Below, piece by piece: positions 1 through 6,738 of a DNA stretch of 14,301 nucleotides. Position 1 is the stretch's first letter, and every line of letters begins with the position of its first letter. The notes beneath the pieces are model-generated. The model had not been told where the DNA came from and searched no databases. It saw only the letters and a program-made list of their open reading frames with translations. This stretch comes from JBBSMX01 sp038232935 (lineage in GTDB: Bacteria; Bacteroidota; Rhodothermia; Rhodothermales; JANQRZ01), in assembly GCA_038232935.1 (NCBI GenBank), contig JBBSMX010000108.1:1-14301 (forward strand), written 5' to 3'. The position numbers and the translations under genes are program-made.

Positions 1-544
1 CCGCGACGGTCAGTTTGTCGAGGTGGCGCTGCCGCAGCTTCGCCACCTTCGGGGCGATGACGGCCTGGCAGTAGGGCTGGGCGGGGTTCCGAGCGTAGTA
101 GTCCTGGTGGTCGGTCTCCGCCGGGTAGAAGGTGCCGAGCGGCGCGATCTCGGTCACGATGGGGTCGCGGTAGATGCCCCCGTCGATCAACTCGGCGATT
201 ACCTCCTTCGCGACGCGCCGCTGCTCGTCGGTCTCGTAGAGGACGACAGATCGGTACTGCGTGCCCGCGTCTCCCCCCTGCCGGTTGGGCGTCGTTGGGT
301 CGTGCGTAGTCAGGAAGACCGTGAGCAGGTCGCGCGTCGAGATCGCGCCGGTGTCGTAGGTCACGCGGACGACCTCGGCGTGGCCGGTCTGCCCGGAGCA
401 CACCTCGCGGTAGGTCGGGTTCTCGGTGGTCCCTCCAGCGTAGCCGGAGACGACGCTCGCGACGCCTCGGAGGGGCACGAGGACGGCCTCGACGCACCAG
501 AAGCAGCCGCCGCCGAGGGTGATGGTGTTCAGAGTCTCGTTCAT
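1..544 (-). CDS. msrA: Peptide methionine sulfoxide reductase MsrA (C-terminus cut by the window edge)
   Basis: Reduces the S-epimer of methionine sulfoxide in free methionine and proteins, using thioredoxin-type electron donors; no signal peptide, so cytoplasmic. Reading from 544, residues 11-16 are GGGCFW followed by C17, the MsrA active-site motif with the catalytic Cys at 14. Further family landmarks are SGYAGG near 34-39, YREVCSGQTGHAEVV near 45-59, the THDPT segment near 80 and the late YCQAVIAPKVAKL block. The frame stays open to base 2 (181 codons) and the visible end resembles the last residues of MsrA proteins, so only a few residues are probably missing. The ATG at 542-544 gives the usual N-terminus directly ahead of the active site; no Shine-Dalgarno is visible. 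It lies downstream of the ferritin-like genes on the same strand, 240 bp away, so it may have its own promoter. Oxidative damage repair fits its neighbours. Confidence 0.95.
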   Translation of the reverse strand, partial: MNETLNTITLGGGCFWCVEAVLVPLRGVASVVSGYAGGTTENPTYREVCSGQTGHAEVVRVTYDTGAISTRDLLTVFLTTHDPTTPNRQGGDAGTQYRSVVLYETDEQRRVAKEVIAELIDGGIYRDPIVTEIAPLGTFYPAETDHQDYYARNPAQPYCQAVIAPKVAKLRQRHLDKLTVA

Positions 545-584
545 GGGTAGTGGAGGATGTGGGGCGTGGTAGAACGCGAGGGCC

Positions 585-749
585 TCATGGCCCGTCGCGT
601 CGTCGGTCCGGCAGGGCCGCGAGGTGCTCTCGCAGCGCGGCCACATGGACGGTCAGCGCCGTGCGCCGTGCGTAGTCCACCAAGCCGCGATCACGACGGA
701 GATCATCGAGATATCGTCCGGGGCCGACGCGCTCAGTCAGGCGTAGGGT
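585..749 (-). other. Doubtful small ORF or gene remnant upstream of msrA
   Basis: A frame with no stop codon runs from the TAA at 750-752 to the TGA at 585-587 (54 codons). The translation contains the protein-like stretch RYLDDLRRDRGLVDYARR followed by a leucine/alanine-rich helix-like segment. About 70% of third codon positions are G or C, which is lower than in the clear genes here. It has no ATG; possible starts are CTG at 740, TTG at 683 or GTG at 680. It would end 40 bp before msrA on the same strand. I do not recognise it. It may be a short protein, a decayed fragment, or chance in GC-rich DNA. The opposite-strand reading of this gap is arginine/proline-rich and looks like noise. Confidence 0.25.
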
Positions 750-784
750 TTAGCCTTTCGGGGTGAGGATAGCCTGAGCTGTAG

Positions 785-1603
785 CTAGCCTACGATGAAC
801 GGGTCCACGATCACCAGCACGGCCTCCATCGTGAGCGGCTCGTCGAAGGCCTCAGTCACGGCGTCGGTGCCGCCGACGCCATTGCCGAAGGGGGCCGCAT
901 CCACCCCGGCGTGCGTCGTGTTGCCCTCCCCCTCGTAGGTAGCCTGCGTCGCAGGCGGGAGGTCGCCCCGGCTGTCGCCGGTGATCCAGCCCTTCTGCCC
1001 GCGCAGCCGCCGGATCTGCGAGGCGTGCCGCGCCTCGACGGCGTGGATCTGGAGGGCAGCCGTGAGCACGGCGTCGTTCGCCATGACGTTGCCCGCCTGC
1101 CCTTTGTAGGCCCGCACACCGGTGTCCTCGAACGTCTGAGCTACAGCGAGGAAGGTGTCCCTGTTGGAGAAGACGTCACCGAAGAGTCCCCCCGCCGTGA
1201 AGTCGAAGGTCGGCTTGGGGATGAAGTCGCCCTTGAGGTTGGTGATGGTGGCCTGCAGGACCGCGACGTGCGCCGTCTCGTGCTTGCTCACCTGCCCGAC
1301 CGCGATCCGCTCGGCGGGCGAGAGCGCCGCCGCTACGTCGCTAGCGAGCCCCGTCCGGTAGAACTCGTCTTCGAGGTACTCCAGGGTCAGGGCGAAGTTG
1401 AGCACGGCGATGACGTCGGTCATGACCTGCGCGCGCGTAGGGCGCGCGAGCGCCGCAAAGGCGAGGGGCACCGAGGCCAGCCGGAGACCCGCACCGGCGA
1501 CGGCGACCGCCGTACCGCCCGCTCGGAACGCCTCGCGGCGCGAGATGGCCCGCTCGGTGGGGCCTGGCTCAGTAAGATCAGGGCGGGGGGATTGAGATTC
1601 CAT
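785..1603 (-). CDS. Exported ferritin-like (Ferritin_2 / desiccation-related type) protein, 272 aa
   Basis: A four-helix ferritin-like protein carrying a probable diiron site, exported from the cytoplasm. The N-terminus has SRREAFRAGG at 21-30 followed by a hydrophobic Ala/Val/Leu stretch to about 51, a Tat-like signal ending near the Ala-Gln at 58-59. The ferritin-like pattern is complete: Glu75/Glu78 in helix A (NFALTLEYLEDEFY), HETAH at 108-112 giving E109-x2-H112, ED at 159-160 ahead of TGVRAY, and E190-x2-H193 in AVEARH. The spacing matches that of the upstream neighbour, so the two are paralogues. A C-terminal extension of about 70 residues, rich in Gly, Asp and Thr, follows the helix bundle. 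Members of this family include bacterial relatives of the plant desiccation protein PCC13-62; the reaction has not been established for them. It lies 38 bp after the paralogue, so it is probably the last gene of the operon. ATG at 1601-1603 is the natural start. Confidence 0.88.
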   Translation of the reverse strand: MESQSPRPDLTEPGPTERAISRREAFRAGGTAVAVAGAGLRLASVPLAFAALARPTRAQVMTDVIAVLNFALTLEYLEDEFYRTGLASDVAAALSPAERIAVGQVSKHETAHVAVLQATITNLKGDFIPKPTFDFTAGGLFGDVFSNRDTFLAVAQTFEDTGVRAYKGQAGNVMANDAVLTAALQIHAVEARHASQIRRLRGQKGWITGDSRGDLPPATQATYEGEGNTTHAGVDAAPFGNGVGGTDAVTEAFDEPLTMEAVLVIVDPFIVG

Positions 1604-1641
1604 AAGGATAGGGGGTTAGCGCTGTTAAGCGATGGTGCGGA

Positions 1642-2361
1642 TCAAATGATGACGCGGATGGGGGTGTCGACGAACTCCATCGTGCCCTGGATGACGAAGC
1701 CCGGCTCGATGGCCTGGTCGAGCCCGAAGGGGTCCACGACGTCGTCCCCAGCGAAGTCCACGGTGCCGGGCCGGAAGAGGTCGCGGACGGCGGCGGCATG
1801 CCGCGCTTCGACCGAGACGATCTTGCCGGCCACGAGGAGGTTGTTCACGTCCTGGAGCAGCTTGCCGGCCCCGTTGTAGGCCGCCACGCCGGTGTCCTCC
1901 AGCGCGATCGCCGTTTCGAGCACGTCGGCGCGGTCGGCGAAATTCACCGAGCTGAAGTCCACGGCGAGGTCCGGGATGCGCGCGTCGCCGAGGACGGCGG
2001 CGAGGTAATCGCGATGGATGACCTCGTGGTTGCGGATGTCCGCGAGCACGGCCTGCTCAGCCGCCGAGAGGTTCGAGTTGCCGAACGCCCCCACGACCGT
2101 CGTGTAGAAGGCGGCCTCGAGCTGCTCGAGAGCGTAGGCGAAGTTCAGCACACCCGCGTCGGTGCGGAGGTCGAGCGTGACCTCGCCCTCGGGCGGCGGA
2201 GGCGGAGGCGGGTTGTTGGTGCCGTCGCTGTCACAGGCGGCGAACATCGTCGGGAGCAGGACGGCGACGCCGCCGAGGCCCGCGATGCGGAAGAACTCCC
2301 GGCGCGTCGCGGGCTCCCAGAGGTAGCCGGCTTTCGAGAGCGTGATGCGGTTGCGGTTCAT
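1642..2361 (-). CDS. Tat-exported ferritin-like lipoprotein, 239 aa
   Basis: Ferritin-like diiron protein predicted to be anchored in the envelope. TRREFFRIAG at 19-28 is a twin-arginine motif, followed by a hydrophobic core and the lipobox FAAC with Cys43 as lipidation site. A Ser/Asp/Asn stretch and a run of seven prolines (51-57) form a flexible tether before the domain. Probable ligands are E79 or E82 (YALEQLEAAFY), E113-x2-H116 (NHEVIH), E155 (LEDTGVAAY) and E185-x2-H188 (VEARHA). Tat export suggests that it folds, and perhaps loads its metals, before crossing the membrane. Spacing is 43 bp to the gene upstream and 38 bp to the paralogue downstream, all on one strand. The second copy has the Tat motif but no lipobox, so the pair would supply one anchored and one soluble form. 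Confidence 0.9.
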   Translation of the reverse strand: MNRNRITLSKAGYLWEPATRREFFRIAGLGGVAVLLPTMFAACDSDGTNNPPPPPPPEGEVTLDLRTDAGVLNFAYALEQLEAAFYTTVVGAFGNSNLSAAEQAVLADIRNHEVIHRDYLAAVLGDARIPDLAVDFSSVNFADRADVLETAIALEDTGVAAYNGAGKLLQDVNNLLVAGKIVSVEARHAAAVRDLFRPGTVDFAGDDVVDPFGLDQAIEPGFVIQGTMEFVDTPIRVII

Positions 2362-2404
2362 GAGCGTCGCGTTGATTAGAGGGCGAGAAGTTGGAGGGAG
2401 AGGG

Positions 2405-3580
2405 CTACCGCGCGTCGGCAGGGACGAAGACGATGGGGCAGTTGACGATGATGCCGGCGGCGGGAAGCCCGCCGAGCGTGGAGTTGCGGGGGCCGCCCGG
2501 CGCGCCGGGGACGAGGAACCCGTCGGCTAGGAGGTCGATGACGTTCTTCGGGGCGAGGACCTCCCGCTTGTCCGTGGTGATGCGGTCGGCGACGCCGGTG
2601 TCAATGGCCTCCTGCGTCCACATCACCGGGTGGACGTCCCAGAGCGGGCTGTAGAGGGCGGCGTCGCAGAAGGCGGCCGGGTCGTCGGGGTTCTCGCAGC
2701 CGGCCTGCTCCTGGAAGATGTTGAGGGGGTCACCCTCGCTGGCGACGGCCGAGCGGAGGCCCTGCCGGATCGGGTTGTCGCGCCCCATCGGGCCGTTGAT
2801 GATGTGAATGAGGGCCTCGCGGGCGGAGCGGAACGGCTTGTCGTCGCCGGGGAACGGGGCGAAGTTGAGGTTCGGCGCGAACGTCGCCGTCTCGAGCGCC
2901 GAGAGGTCCTCGTCAGAGGCTTCGGTGCTGGTGTAGAGGATGGGGAACCCCTCGTAGAAGCCGTTGACCAGCTTCATCGTCACCTTCATCGCGTCGGTGT
3001 CCATGCTCAGCACGTCGTCGTGCAGGCCGGTGCTGTTCGCCACGTGCGCCGCGTTGTAGACGATCTCGCCGTCAATGGTGAAGACCGGGCTGTAGTTCGC
3101 GTCGCCGACCGAGCCCGCTGTCGTGGCCGGGTTGAGTGGGAAGAGGTTCCGGCCCGGGACAATGAGGCGCTCCGGGCTGAAGTCCACGTTGCCCGAGAAG
3201 CGGACGACGGGGAAGTCATTGACGTTGTTGCCGCCGGTGCGGCTGACCATCGTAGCCGTCTGCACCGCCCGCGTCCCGAGCACGTGGACCAGCTTCGGCG
3301 TCCAGTTCAGCCCGAGACGGATGGACTCGTCGATCTCGTTGGACTCGGTGATGATGTAGAAGACGTCGCCGCCGTTCATGTCCTGCCCGCGGTAGAGCGG
3401 GAAGACGCCCGAGGGGGTCTCGAAGTTGAGGTCGGTCACGCTCGTCATGCTGTTGGGCAGCGAGCGCCGCCCGCCTCCCTCGTCCGTTGAGGAGCTATCG
3501 TCGCAGGCGCTCAGGTTCATCGCGGTCAGCAGGCAGGCCATAAAGGCCAGGGCGCGGAGTGGCATCGGGTTCATTTTCAT
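2405..3580 (-). CDS. Lipoprotein of unknown function, 391 aa
   Basis: An exported lipoprotein that I do not recognise as a family. The start is taken at the ATG at 3578-3580 because it gives a compact signal peptide (MKMNPMPLRALAFMACLL...) ending in the lipobox LSAC with Cys26. The frame is open for 37 more codons upstream (to 3691), but those residues are Pro/Arg-rich and would bury the signal. The second ATG at 3574 is also possible. After a Ser/Asp/Gly linker the mature part is a mixed, mostly beta-looking domain with PLYRGQ near 62 and GDVFYIITESNEID near 70. Late in the protein a Cys pair (AGCENPDDPAAFCDAALY) is followed by a YSPLWDVHPVMWT block, and a last Cys lies in IIVNCPIVF. It sits between the RskA-like lipoprotein (111 bp upstream) and the ferritin-like pair (43 bp downstream), so co-expression in the envelope is likely. 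Confidence 0.85.
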   Translation of the reverse strand: MKMNPMPLRALAFMACLLTAMNLSACDDSSSTDEGGGRRSLPNSMTSVTDLNFETPSGVFPLYRGQDMNGGDVFYIITESNEIDESIRLGLNWTPKLVHVLGTRAVQTATMVSRTGGNNVNDFPVVRFSGNVDFSPERLIVPGRNLFPLNPATTAGSVGDANYSPVFTIDGEIVYNAAHVANSTGLHDDVLSMDTDAMKVTMKLVNGFYEGFPILYTSTEASDEDLSALETATFAPNLNFAPFPGDDKPFRSAREALIHIINGPMGRDNPIRQGLRSAVASEGDPLNIFQEQAGCENPDDPAAFCDAALYSPLWDVHPVMWTQEAIDTGVADRITTDKREVLAPKNVIDLLADGFLVPGAPGGPRNSTLGGLPAAGIIVNCPIVFVPADAR

Positions 3581-3691
3581 TGGGGTAGCTCGCTGGAGAA
3601 GGCGTGGGGCGGGCTTGCAGGGGGTAGGGCGGGGGCGCTGCGCTGGCCTGCCGCGCGTCGCCTGTGATGGAGCGCTCTCAGGGAGGGGCAC

Positions 3692-4267
3692 TCACGGGCT
3701 GATCATCGCCTGCAAGACCGGCGTGCCGGGGCGGGGATCGTAGCTGCCTTGGTTGCCGTCGGACTCCAACGTCACGACCACCGCGCCGTAGGGCGTCAGC
3801 GGGTTGGCGATCTGGAAGTGCCCCGTGTACGTCTGCCCGTCGCCTCGTTCCAGCTGGCCCGTGCTCAGGGCGTAAGGGATCTCGCGGGACTTCGAGGCGA
3901 ATGCGGGCTCCCCGAAGGCGGGGCCGTACTGCTGGTCCCGCTCCGAGGCCGAGGACATGCCGGGGCCGCCCTGGCTCCCGGCGGAGACGACCCAGCCCTC
4001 GAGCACGGACCCGGCCGGGAGCGACATGCCCGCCGGGAGGTTCACCGTGAACGCCACCATCCCGTTCGGGACGTCTACCATTGCGACGCCCGTGGCGCCT
4101 CCGAGGCTCGCGTTGGCGGCCAGGGGGGTGGGCATCAGCGTCAGCCGCTCGCCGCTCATCATCATGGCGTCCCCATCCATGCGGCTCATGCGGTTCATGC
4201 AGCCCGAGGCGGCCAGGCCGGCCACCAGGGCGAAGACGAGGAGGAGAGGAAGTCCGGTGCGTTTCAT
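3692..4267 (-). CDS. RskA C-terminal-like lipoprotein, 191 aa
   Basis: A small envelope lipoprotein whose mature part resembles the extracytoplasmic C-terminal domain of RskA-type anti-sigma-K factors. The signal peptide at 1-22 (MKRTGLPLLLVFALVAGLAA) ends in the lipobox ASGC with Cys23. The domain has the usual order: a short strand with VAFTVNLPAGMSLPAG near 72-87, the EGWVVSAG strand pair near 89-96, and a closing ANPLTPYGAVVVTLESDGN...PRPGTPVLQ block near 154-185. There is no cytoplasmic zinc anti-sigma domain and no transmembrane helix, so it cannot be an ordinary anti-sigma factor. It is the first clear gene of a four-gene minus-strand run and lies downstream of the promoter box at 4461-4507. 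Its ATG overlaps the stop of a possible leader ORF. The match is by fold pattern only, so another immunoglobulin-like domain is possible. Confidence 0.8.
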   Translation of the reverse strand: MKRTGLPLLLVFALVAGLAASGCMNRMSRMDGDAMMMSGERLTLMPTPLAANASLGGATGVAMVDVPNGMVAFTVNLPAGMSLPAGSVLEGWVVSAGSQGGPGMSSASERDQQYGPAFGEPAFASKSREIPYALSTGQLERGDGQTYTGHFQIANPLTPYGAVVVTLESDGNQGSYDPRPGTPVLQAMISP

Positions 4268-4362
4268 GGCAGCTTTGAGAGGTTTGTGAGAGGGGCGTGG
4301 GGCTGGACGAAGCGTGTCCGGCCCGCTGCGATCAGCACGGTGGTGAGGAGTGCGAGCAGCAC
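4264..4362 (-). other. Possible leader/small membrane peptide ORF overlapping the next gene (ATGA)
   Basis: A GTG at 4360-4362 opens a 32-codon frame with the hydrophobic segment VLLALLTTVLIAAG followed by a polar tail. It ends in a TGA at 4264-4266 that overlaps the ATG of the RskA-like gene as ATGA, the geometry seen with translational coupling. The only upstream ATG (4389-4391, MTPSVRPP...) is in a different frame, separated by a run of six C (minus strand; 4369-4374). One added C would join the two into a 44-residue peptide of signal-anchor type. It could be real, decayed, or chance. Confidence 0.25.
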
Positions 4363-4460
4363 TGAGGAGGGGGGCGAACCGAGGGGGTCATGGGGGCTGT
4401 AGGTTTTAACAGGTTGGAGAGGGGAGAGGAGAGTCCGGGGGCAGGAGACCCAGGCTGAGC

Positions 4461-4507
4461 ATAGGTTAAGGGGTCGTCGCCGGGCAGTCCTCTCGGAGTT
4501 CTAAACG
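4461..4507 (-). promoter_or_regulatory. Promoter box copy 1 with -7 element, for the lipoprotein/ferritin operon
   Basis: On the minus strand, GTTTA (4506-4502), six bases, then CGAGAGGA (4495-4488). A TAACCTAT element begins at 4468, exactly 20 bases after the box ends. Copies 2 and 3 have the same sequence and spacing. With copy 2 the identity extends to CGTTTAGAA-N3-CGAGAGGA, 17 of 20 positions. The predicted transcript would start near 4455, about 65 nt before the first ATG and about 190 nt before the RskA-like gene. Confidence 0.65.
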
Positions 4508-4590
4508 AGCGCGCGATTGATCTCGGGCACCTCGTGGGGAGGAACGCCCTCTTGGCGGAGCGTGAGCCGCCCGGGGCCAGGTCAAACTAG

Positions 4591-4660
4591 GGGCCGGCCG
4601 GCCCACCCTCCGGCCGGCCCGAGATGAGGCGCTAGTGAACCGTCTCTAGCGCCTCATCTC
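4591..4660 (-). terminator. Two adjacent perfect hairpins after the dehydrogenase-like gene
   Basis: Read on the minus strand, a 15-bp perfect inverted repeat (GAGATGAGGCGCTAG, arms 4660-4646 and 4635-4621, 10-nt loop) abuts an 11-bp perfect GC-only one (GGGCCGGCCGG, arms 4620-4610 and 4601-4591, 8-nt loop). They start 18 bp after the stop codon. Only a short T stretch (GTTT) follows, so this is not a textbook Rho-independent terminator. A terminator or 3'-end protector is the most likely role. Confidence 0.6.
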
Positions 4661-4678
4661 TAGCTCTAACGCTCGTCT

Positions 4679-6556
4679 CTAGTGAGCGACCGTGAAGCGT
4701 CGGGTCTGCGTCTGCCCGTCCACGTCCAGCCGCACGACGTACACGCCGCTCGGGAGGCCCGAGGTCTCGATGGTTTCGGCGTGGCTCCCGGCGGCCGTTC
4801 GCCCGTCGATCACGAGGGCGACGCGGCGGCCGAGCACGTCGTAGACGGCTAGCGAGACGTCGGCGGAAGCCACGAGGTCGAAGGCGACCGTGGCGGCGTC
4901 GGTGGAGGGGTTGGGATGGACCGAGCGGAGCACGGCCCGGTCGGCCGTCGCGGTCCCTTCCGTCGCTGTCCCCGTGCGCCGCGCGAGGAGCCAGACCTTC
5001 CCGGTGTTGGACTGAAACAGGTTGATCCCCGGTTCGAGTACGCCGAGGTCCACGATCGCCAGCTCGTCGCCCGTGAAGACGGCGGAGACCGGCTTGTTGA
5101 ACCCCTCCGGGATGAAGAGCTCCTCCACCGTCGAGCCCTCGTTCACGACGAAGTCCTCGGTCGCCCCGGTCGCGCGGTCGATCCGCAAGAGCCTGTACCC
5201 GGTGAACTGGAACGCGCCCGTCTGCGGGCCGAACGAACCGGACTCCGTCACGAAGAGGTCGCCGGCAAACCCGAAGGTCTCGCTCGTGGACGGCTCGAAC
5301 CCGGTGACCGAGACGTTCAGGCCGACCTCGGAGAAGGCGGGCTCGACGGTGAGGCCGTTCCGGAAGGCCTCGTCGAAGATCGGGCCGGGGCAGTCGTCGG
5401 GCCCGAGCACGGGGGACTGGCAGAAGAGCGGGTCGCCGACGCTCAACACCTCGTTCGTCTCGGGGTTGTGGAAGAAGTCGGGCCACCCGAAGAACTCCAC
5501 CTCGCCGCCGACGGCGATCTCGAACATGTCGTCCTCGTCCTGGGCGATGGGCCGGCTGCCCGTGATGATGTAGGTGCTCGGGTCGAACGGGTCGTTGGGG
5601 TCGCCGGCGCGCCCGCGGATGTCGGAGCCGTTGTTCGAGATGAACAGGCGCGTGGGATCCTGGGCGTCGAAACCTAGCCCGAACGGGTTCCGGAGCCCCC
5701 AGGCCTCGAGGCGGAGCGTGCTCGCGGGGTCGGCGGCGGCCGGGTCGAACGAGTAGACGGCGCCGACGCCGGCGACGATGCCGTCCTGCGGCGTGGCGGG
5801 CGTCGCCGCCGGGACGACGGTCCCCGGAGTGATGTCGCCCGTGTCGAACGGGTGGTACGGGGCCGTGATGGCGTCGCCCTCGGGGTCGAGCGATGTCGGC
5901 ACCCGCGCCTGGAACGCGTCGCCGTTGAGCGTGATGTCTACGGGGGCGAAGTCGTGGAAGCCCGGGGCGTCCTCGACCCACCGCGGCACGTTGTACGCCC
6001 CGACGACGGAGGAGTTGGTGGCCGTCCCCTGTCCGAAGTAGGCCCGGCCATCGGCTCCGAAGACGATGGTGTCCGTCGAGTGATCGCCCCTAGAGGGGAG
6101 GTTCGTCACGACGGTCTGGAACGTGCCGGCGGGGTCGTCCGGGTCGAAGTGCGAGATCGCCCCGACCATCCACCCATTCGCGCCGGTCTGCCGGTGGGAG
6201 AGCCAGATCAGCCCGTCGCGGTAGGTTACGTCGGTGAAGGGGTCGGCGAGCGTGCCGGGCGGGAGCATGGCCGGCGTGAGGATCACCGTTGCCGTGCCCG
6301 TGCCGGTCTCGGGGAGCGTGACCTCTTTGACGGTGGGGGGGACGCCGGGGAAGCCGGCTTCGCTCACCCACGCGCGGTCCTCGCCGAAGGTGATCCCACT
6401 GGGATAGTTGAGCCCGCCGACGCCGAGGCGGAGGTCGTAGCCCTCTTGCACGAGGGTGCTTGGGACGTCGTCGTCGGGCACAAGGATCTGCGCAGAGAGG
6501 GGACTCACCCACGAGAAGAGGAGGGCGGCCAAGAAGAAGCGCGTAGCATAAATCAT
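4679..6556 (-). CDS. Secreted PQQ-dependent sugar dehydrogenase-like beta-propeller with T9SS C-terminal sorting domain, 625 aa
   Basis: Belongs to the glucose/sorbosone dehydrogenase beta-propeller group, whose members oxidise aldoses to lactones with PQQ. The ATG at 6554-6556 gives a clean signal peptide (MIYATRFFLAALLFSWVSPLSA, cleavage near 22-23). The frame also has an ATG at 6614-6616, but that would add 20 Pro/Ser/Thr-rich residues ahead of the signal. D158-H159, followed by a strand reading FGADGRAYFGQG, aligns with the Asp-His/GPDG block holding the catalytic His of soluble glucose dehydrogenase. GLRNPFGLGFD (R289, N290) and the FGWP turn near 356 match the later propeller signature. 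The last ~80 residues (HPNPSTDAATVAFDL, DVLGRRVA, SGLPSGVYVVRL) are a type A T9SS sorting domain, so it should be surface-attached or released. These alignments are from memory, so substrate and PQQ use are inferred. It is probably monocistronic, with promoter box copy 2 upstream. Confidence 0.88.
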   Translation of the reverse strand: MIYATRFFLAALLFSWVSPLSAQILVPDDDVPSTLVQEGYDLRLGVGGLNYPSGITFGEDRAWVSEAGFPGVPPTVKEVTLPETGTGTATVILTPAMLPPGTLADPFTDVTYRDGLIWLSHRQTGANGWMVGAISHFDPDDPAGTFQTVVTNLPSRGDHSTDTIVFGADGRAYFGQGTATNSSVVGAYNVPRWVEDAPGFHDFAPVDITLNGDAFQARVPTSLDPEGDAITAPYHPFDTGDITPGTVVPAATPATPQDGIVAGVGAVYSFDPAAADPASTLRLEAWGLRNPFGLGFDAQDPTRLFISNNGSDIRGRAGDPNDPFDPSTYIITGSRPIAQDEDDMFEIAVGGEVEFFGWPDFFHNPETNEVLSVGDPLFCQSPVLGPDDCPGPIFDEAFRNGLTVEPAFSEVGLNVSVTGFEPSTSETFGFAGDLFVTESGSFGPQTGAFQFTGYRLLRIDRATGATEDFVVNEGSTVEELFIPEGFNKPVSAVFTGDELAIVDLGVLEPGINLFQSNTGKVWLLARRTGTATEGTATADRAVLRSVHPNPSTDAATVAFDLVASADVSLAVYDVLGRRVALVIDGRTAAGSHAETIETSGLPSGVYVVRLDVDGQTQTRRFTVAH

Positions 6557-6639
6557 GATCGTAGAAGTTGAAGGGGGAAGAGTTGGAAGGGGAGAGGCAG
6601 GCGTAGGCTCCGACAACGCGGAGCGGACTCATGCCACCC

Positions 6640-6686
6640 GCAAGCTAGGGAGAAGGCGACCCCTAATCCTCTCGTTTTTCTAAACG
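6640..6686 (-). promoter_or_regulatory. Promoter box copy 2 with -7 element, for the dehydrogenase-like gene
   Basis: On the minus strand, CGTTTA (6686-6681), six bases, CGAGAGGA (6674-6667), then TAGCTTGC starting at 6647, 20 bases after the box. TAGCTTG is close to the Bacteroidota -7 consensus TAnnTTTG, while a normal TTG -33 element is replaced by the box. The predicted start near 6635 leaves a leader of about 80 nt before the ATG at 6556. Confidence 0.68.
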
Positions 6687-6738
6687 CCCTGGCGCTTGCC
6701 CCCGATCTGCTTCATCGCCCCAGGCTATTTCAGAGCGG

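Larger units (their letters stand above)
4268..4678. other. 411-bp intergenic regulatory region
   Basis: No convincing full-size gene lies here. From right to left it holds two adjacent perfect inverted repeats just after the stop of the dehydrogenase-like gene (4591-4660), a promoter box reading leftwards (4461-4507), and the possible leader ORF (4264-4391). The stretch 4511-4590 shows nothing I can interpret. Confidence 0.7.

Noticed and set aside
911..1879. 322-codon plus-strand ORF opposite the ferritin-like genes
   Set aside because: Shadow frame covering two genes with intact ferritin-like motifs; no recognisable domain.
2630..3490. 286-codon plus-strand ORF opposite the unknown lipoprotein
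   Set aside because: Val/Glu/Arg-rich shadow composition; the minus strand has the signal peptide, lipobox and operon context.
4632..5981. 449-codon minus-strand ORF inside the dehydrogenase-like gene
   Set aside because: Arg/Pro/Gly-rich alternate frame of a gene with clear domains; it also reads through the hairpin region.
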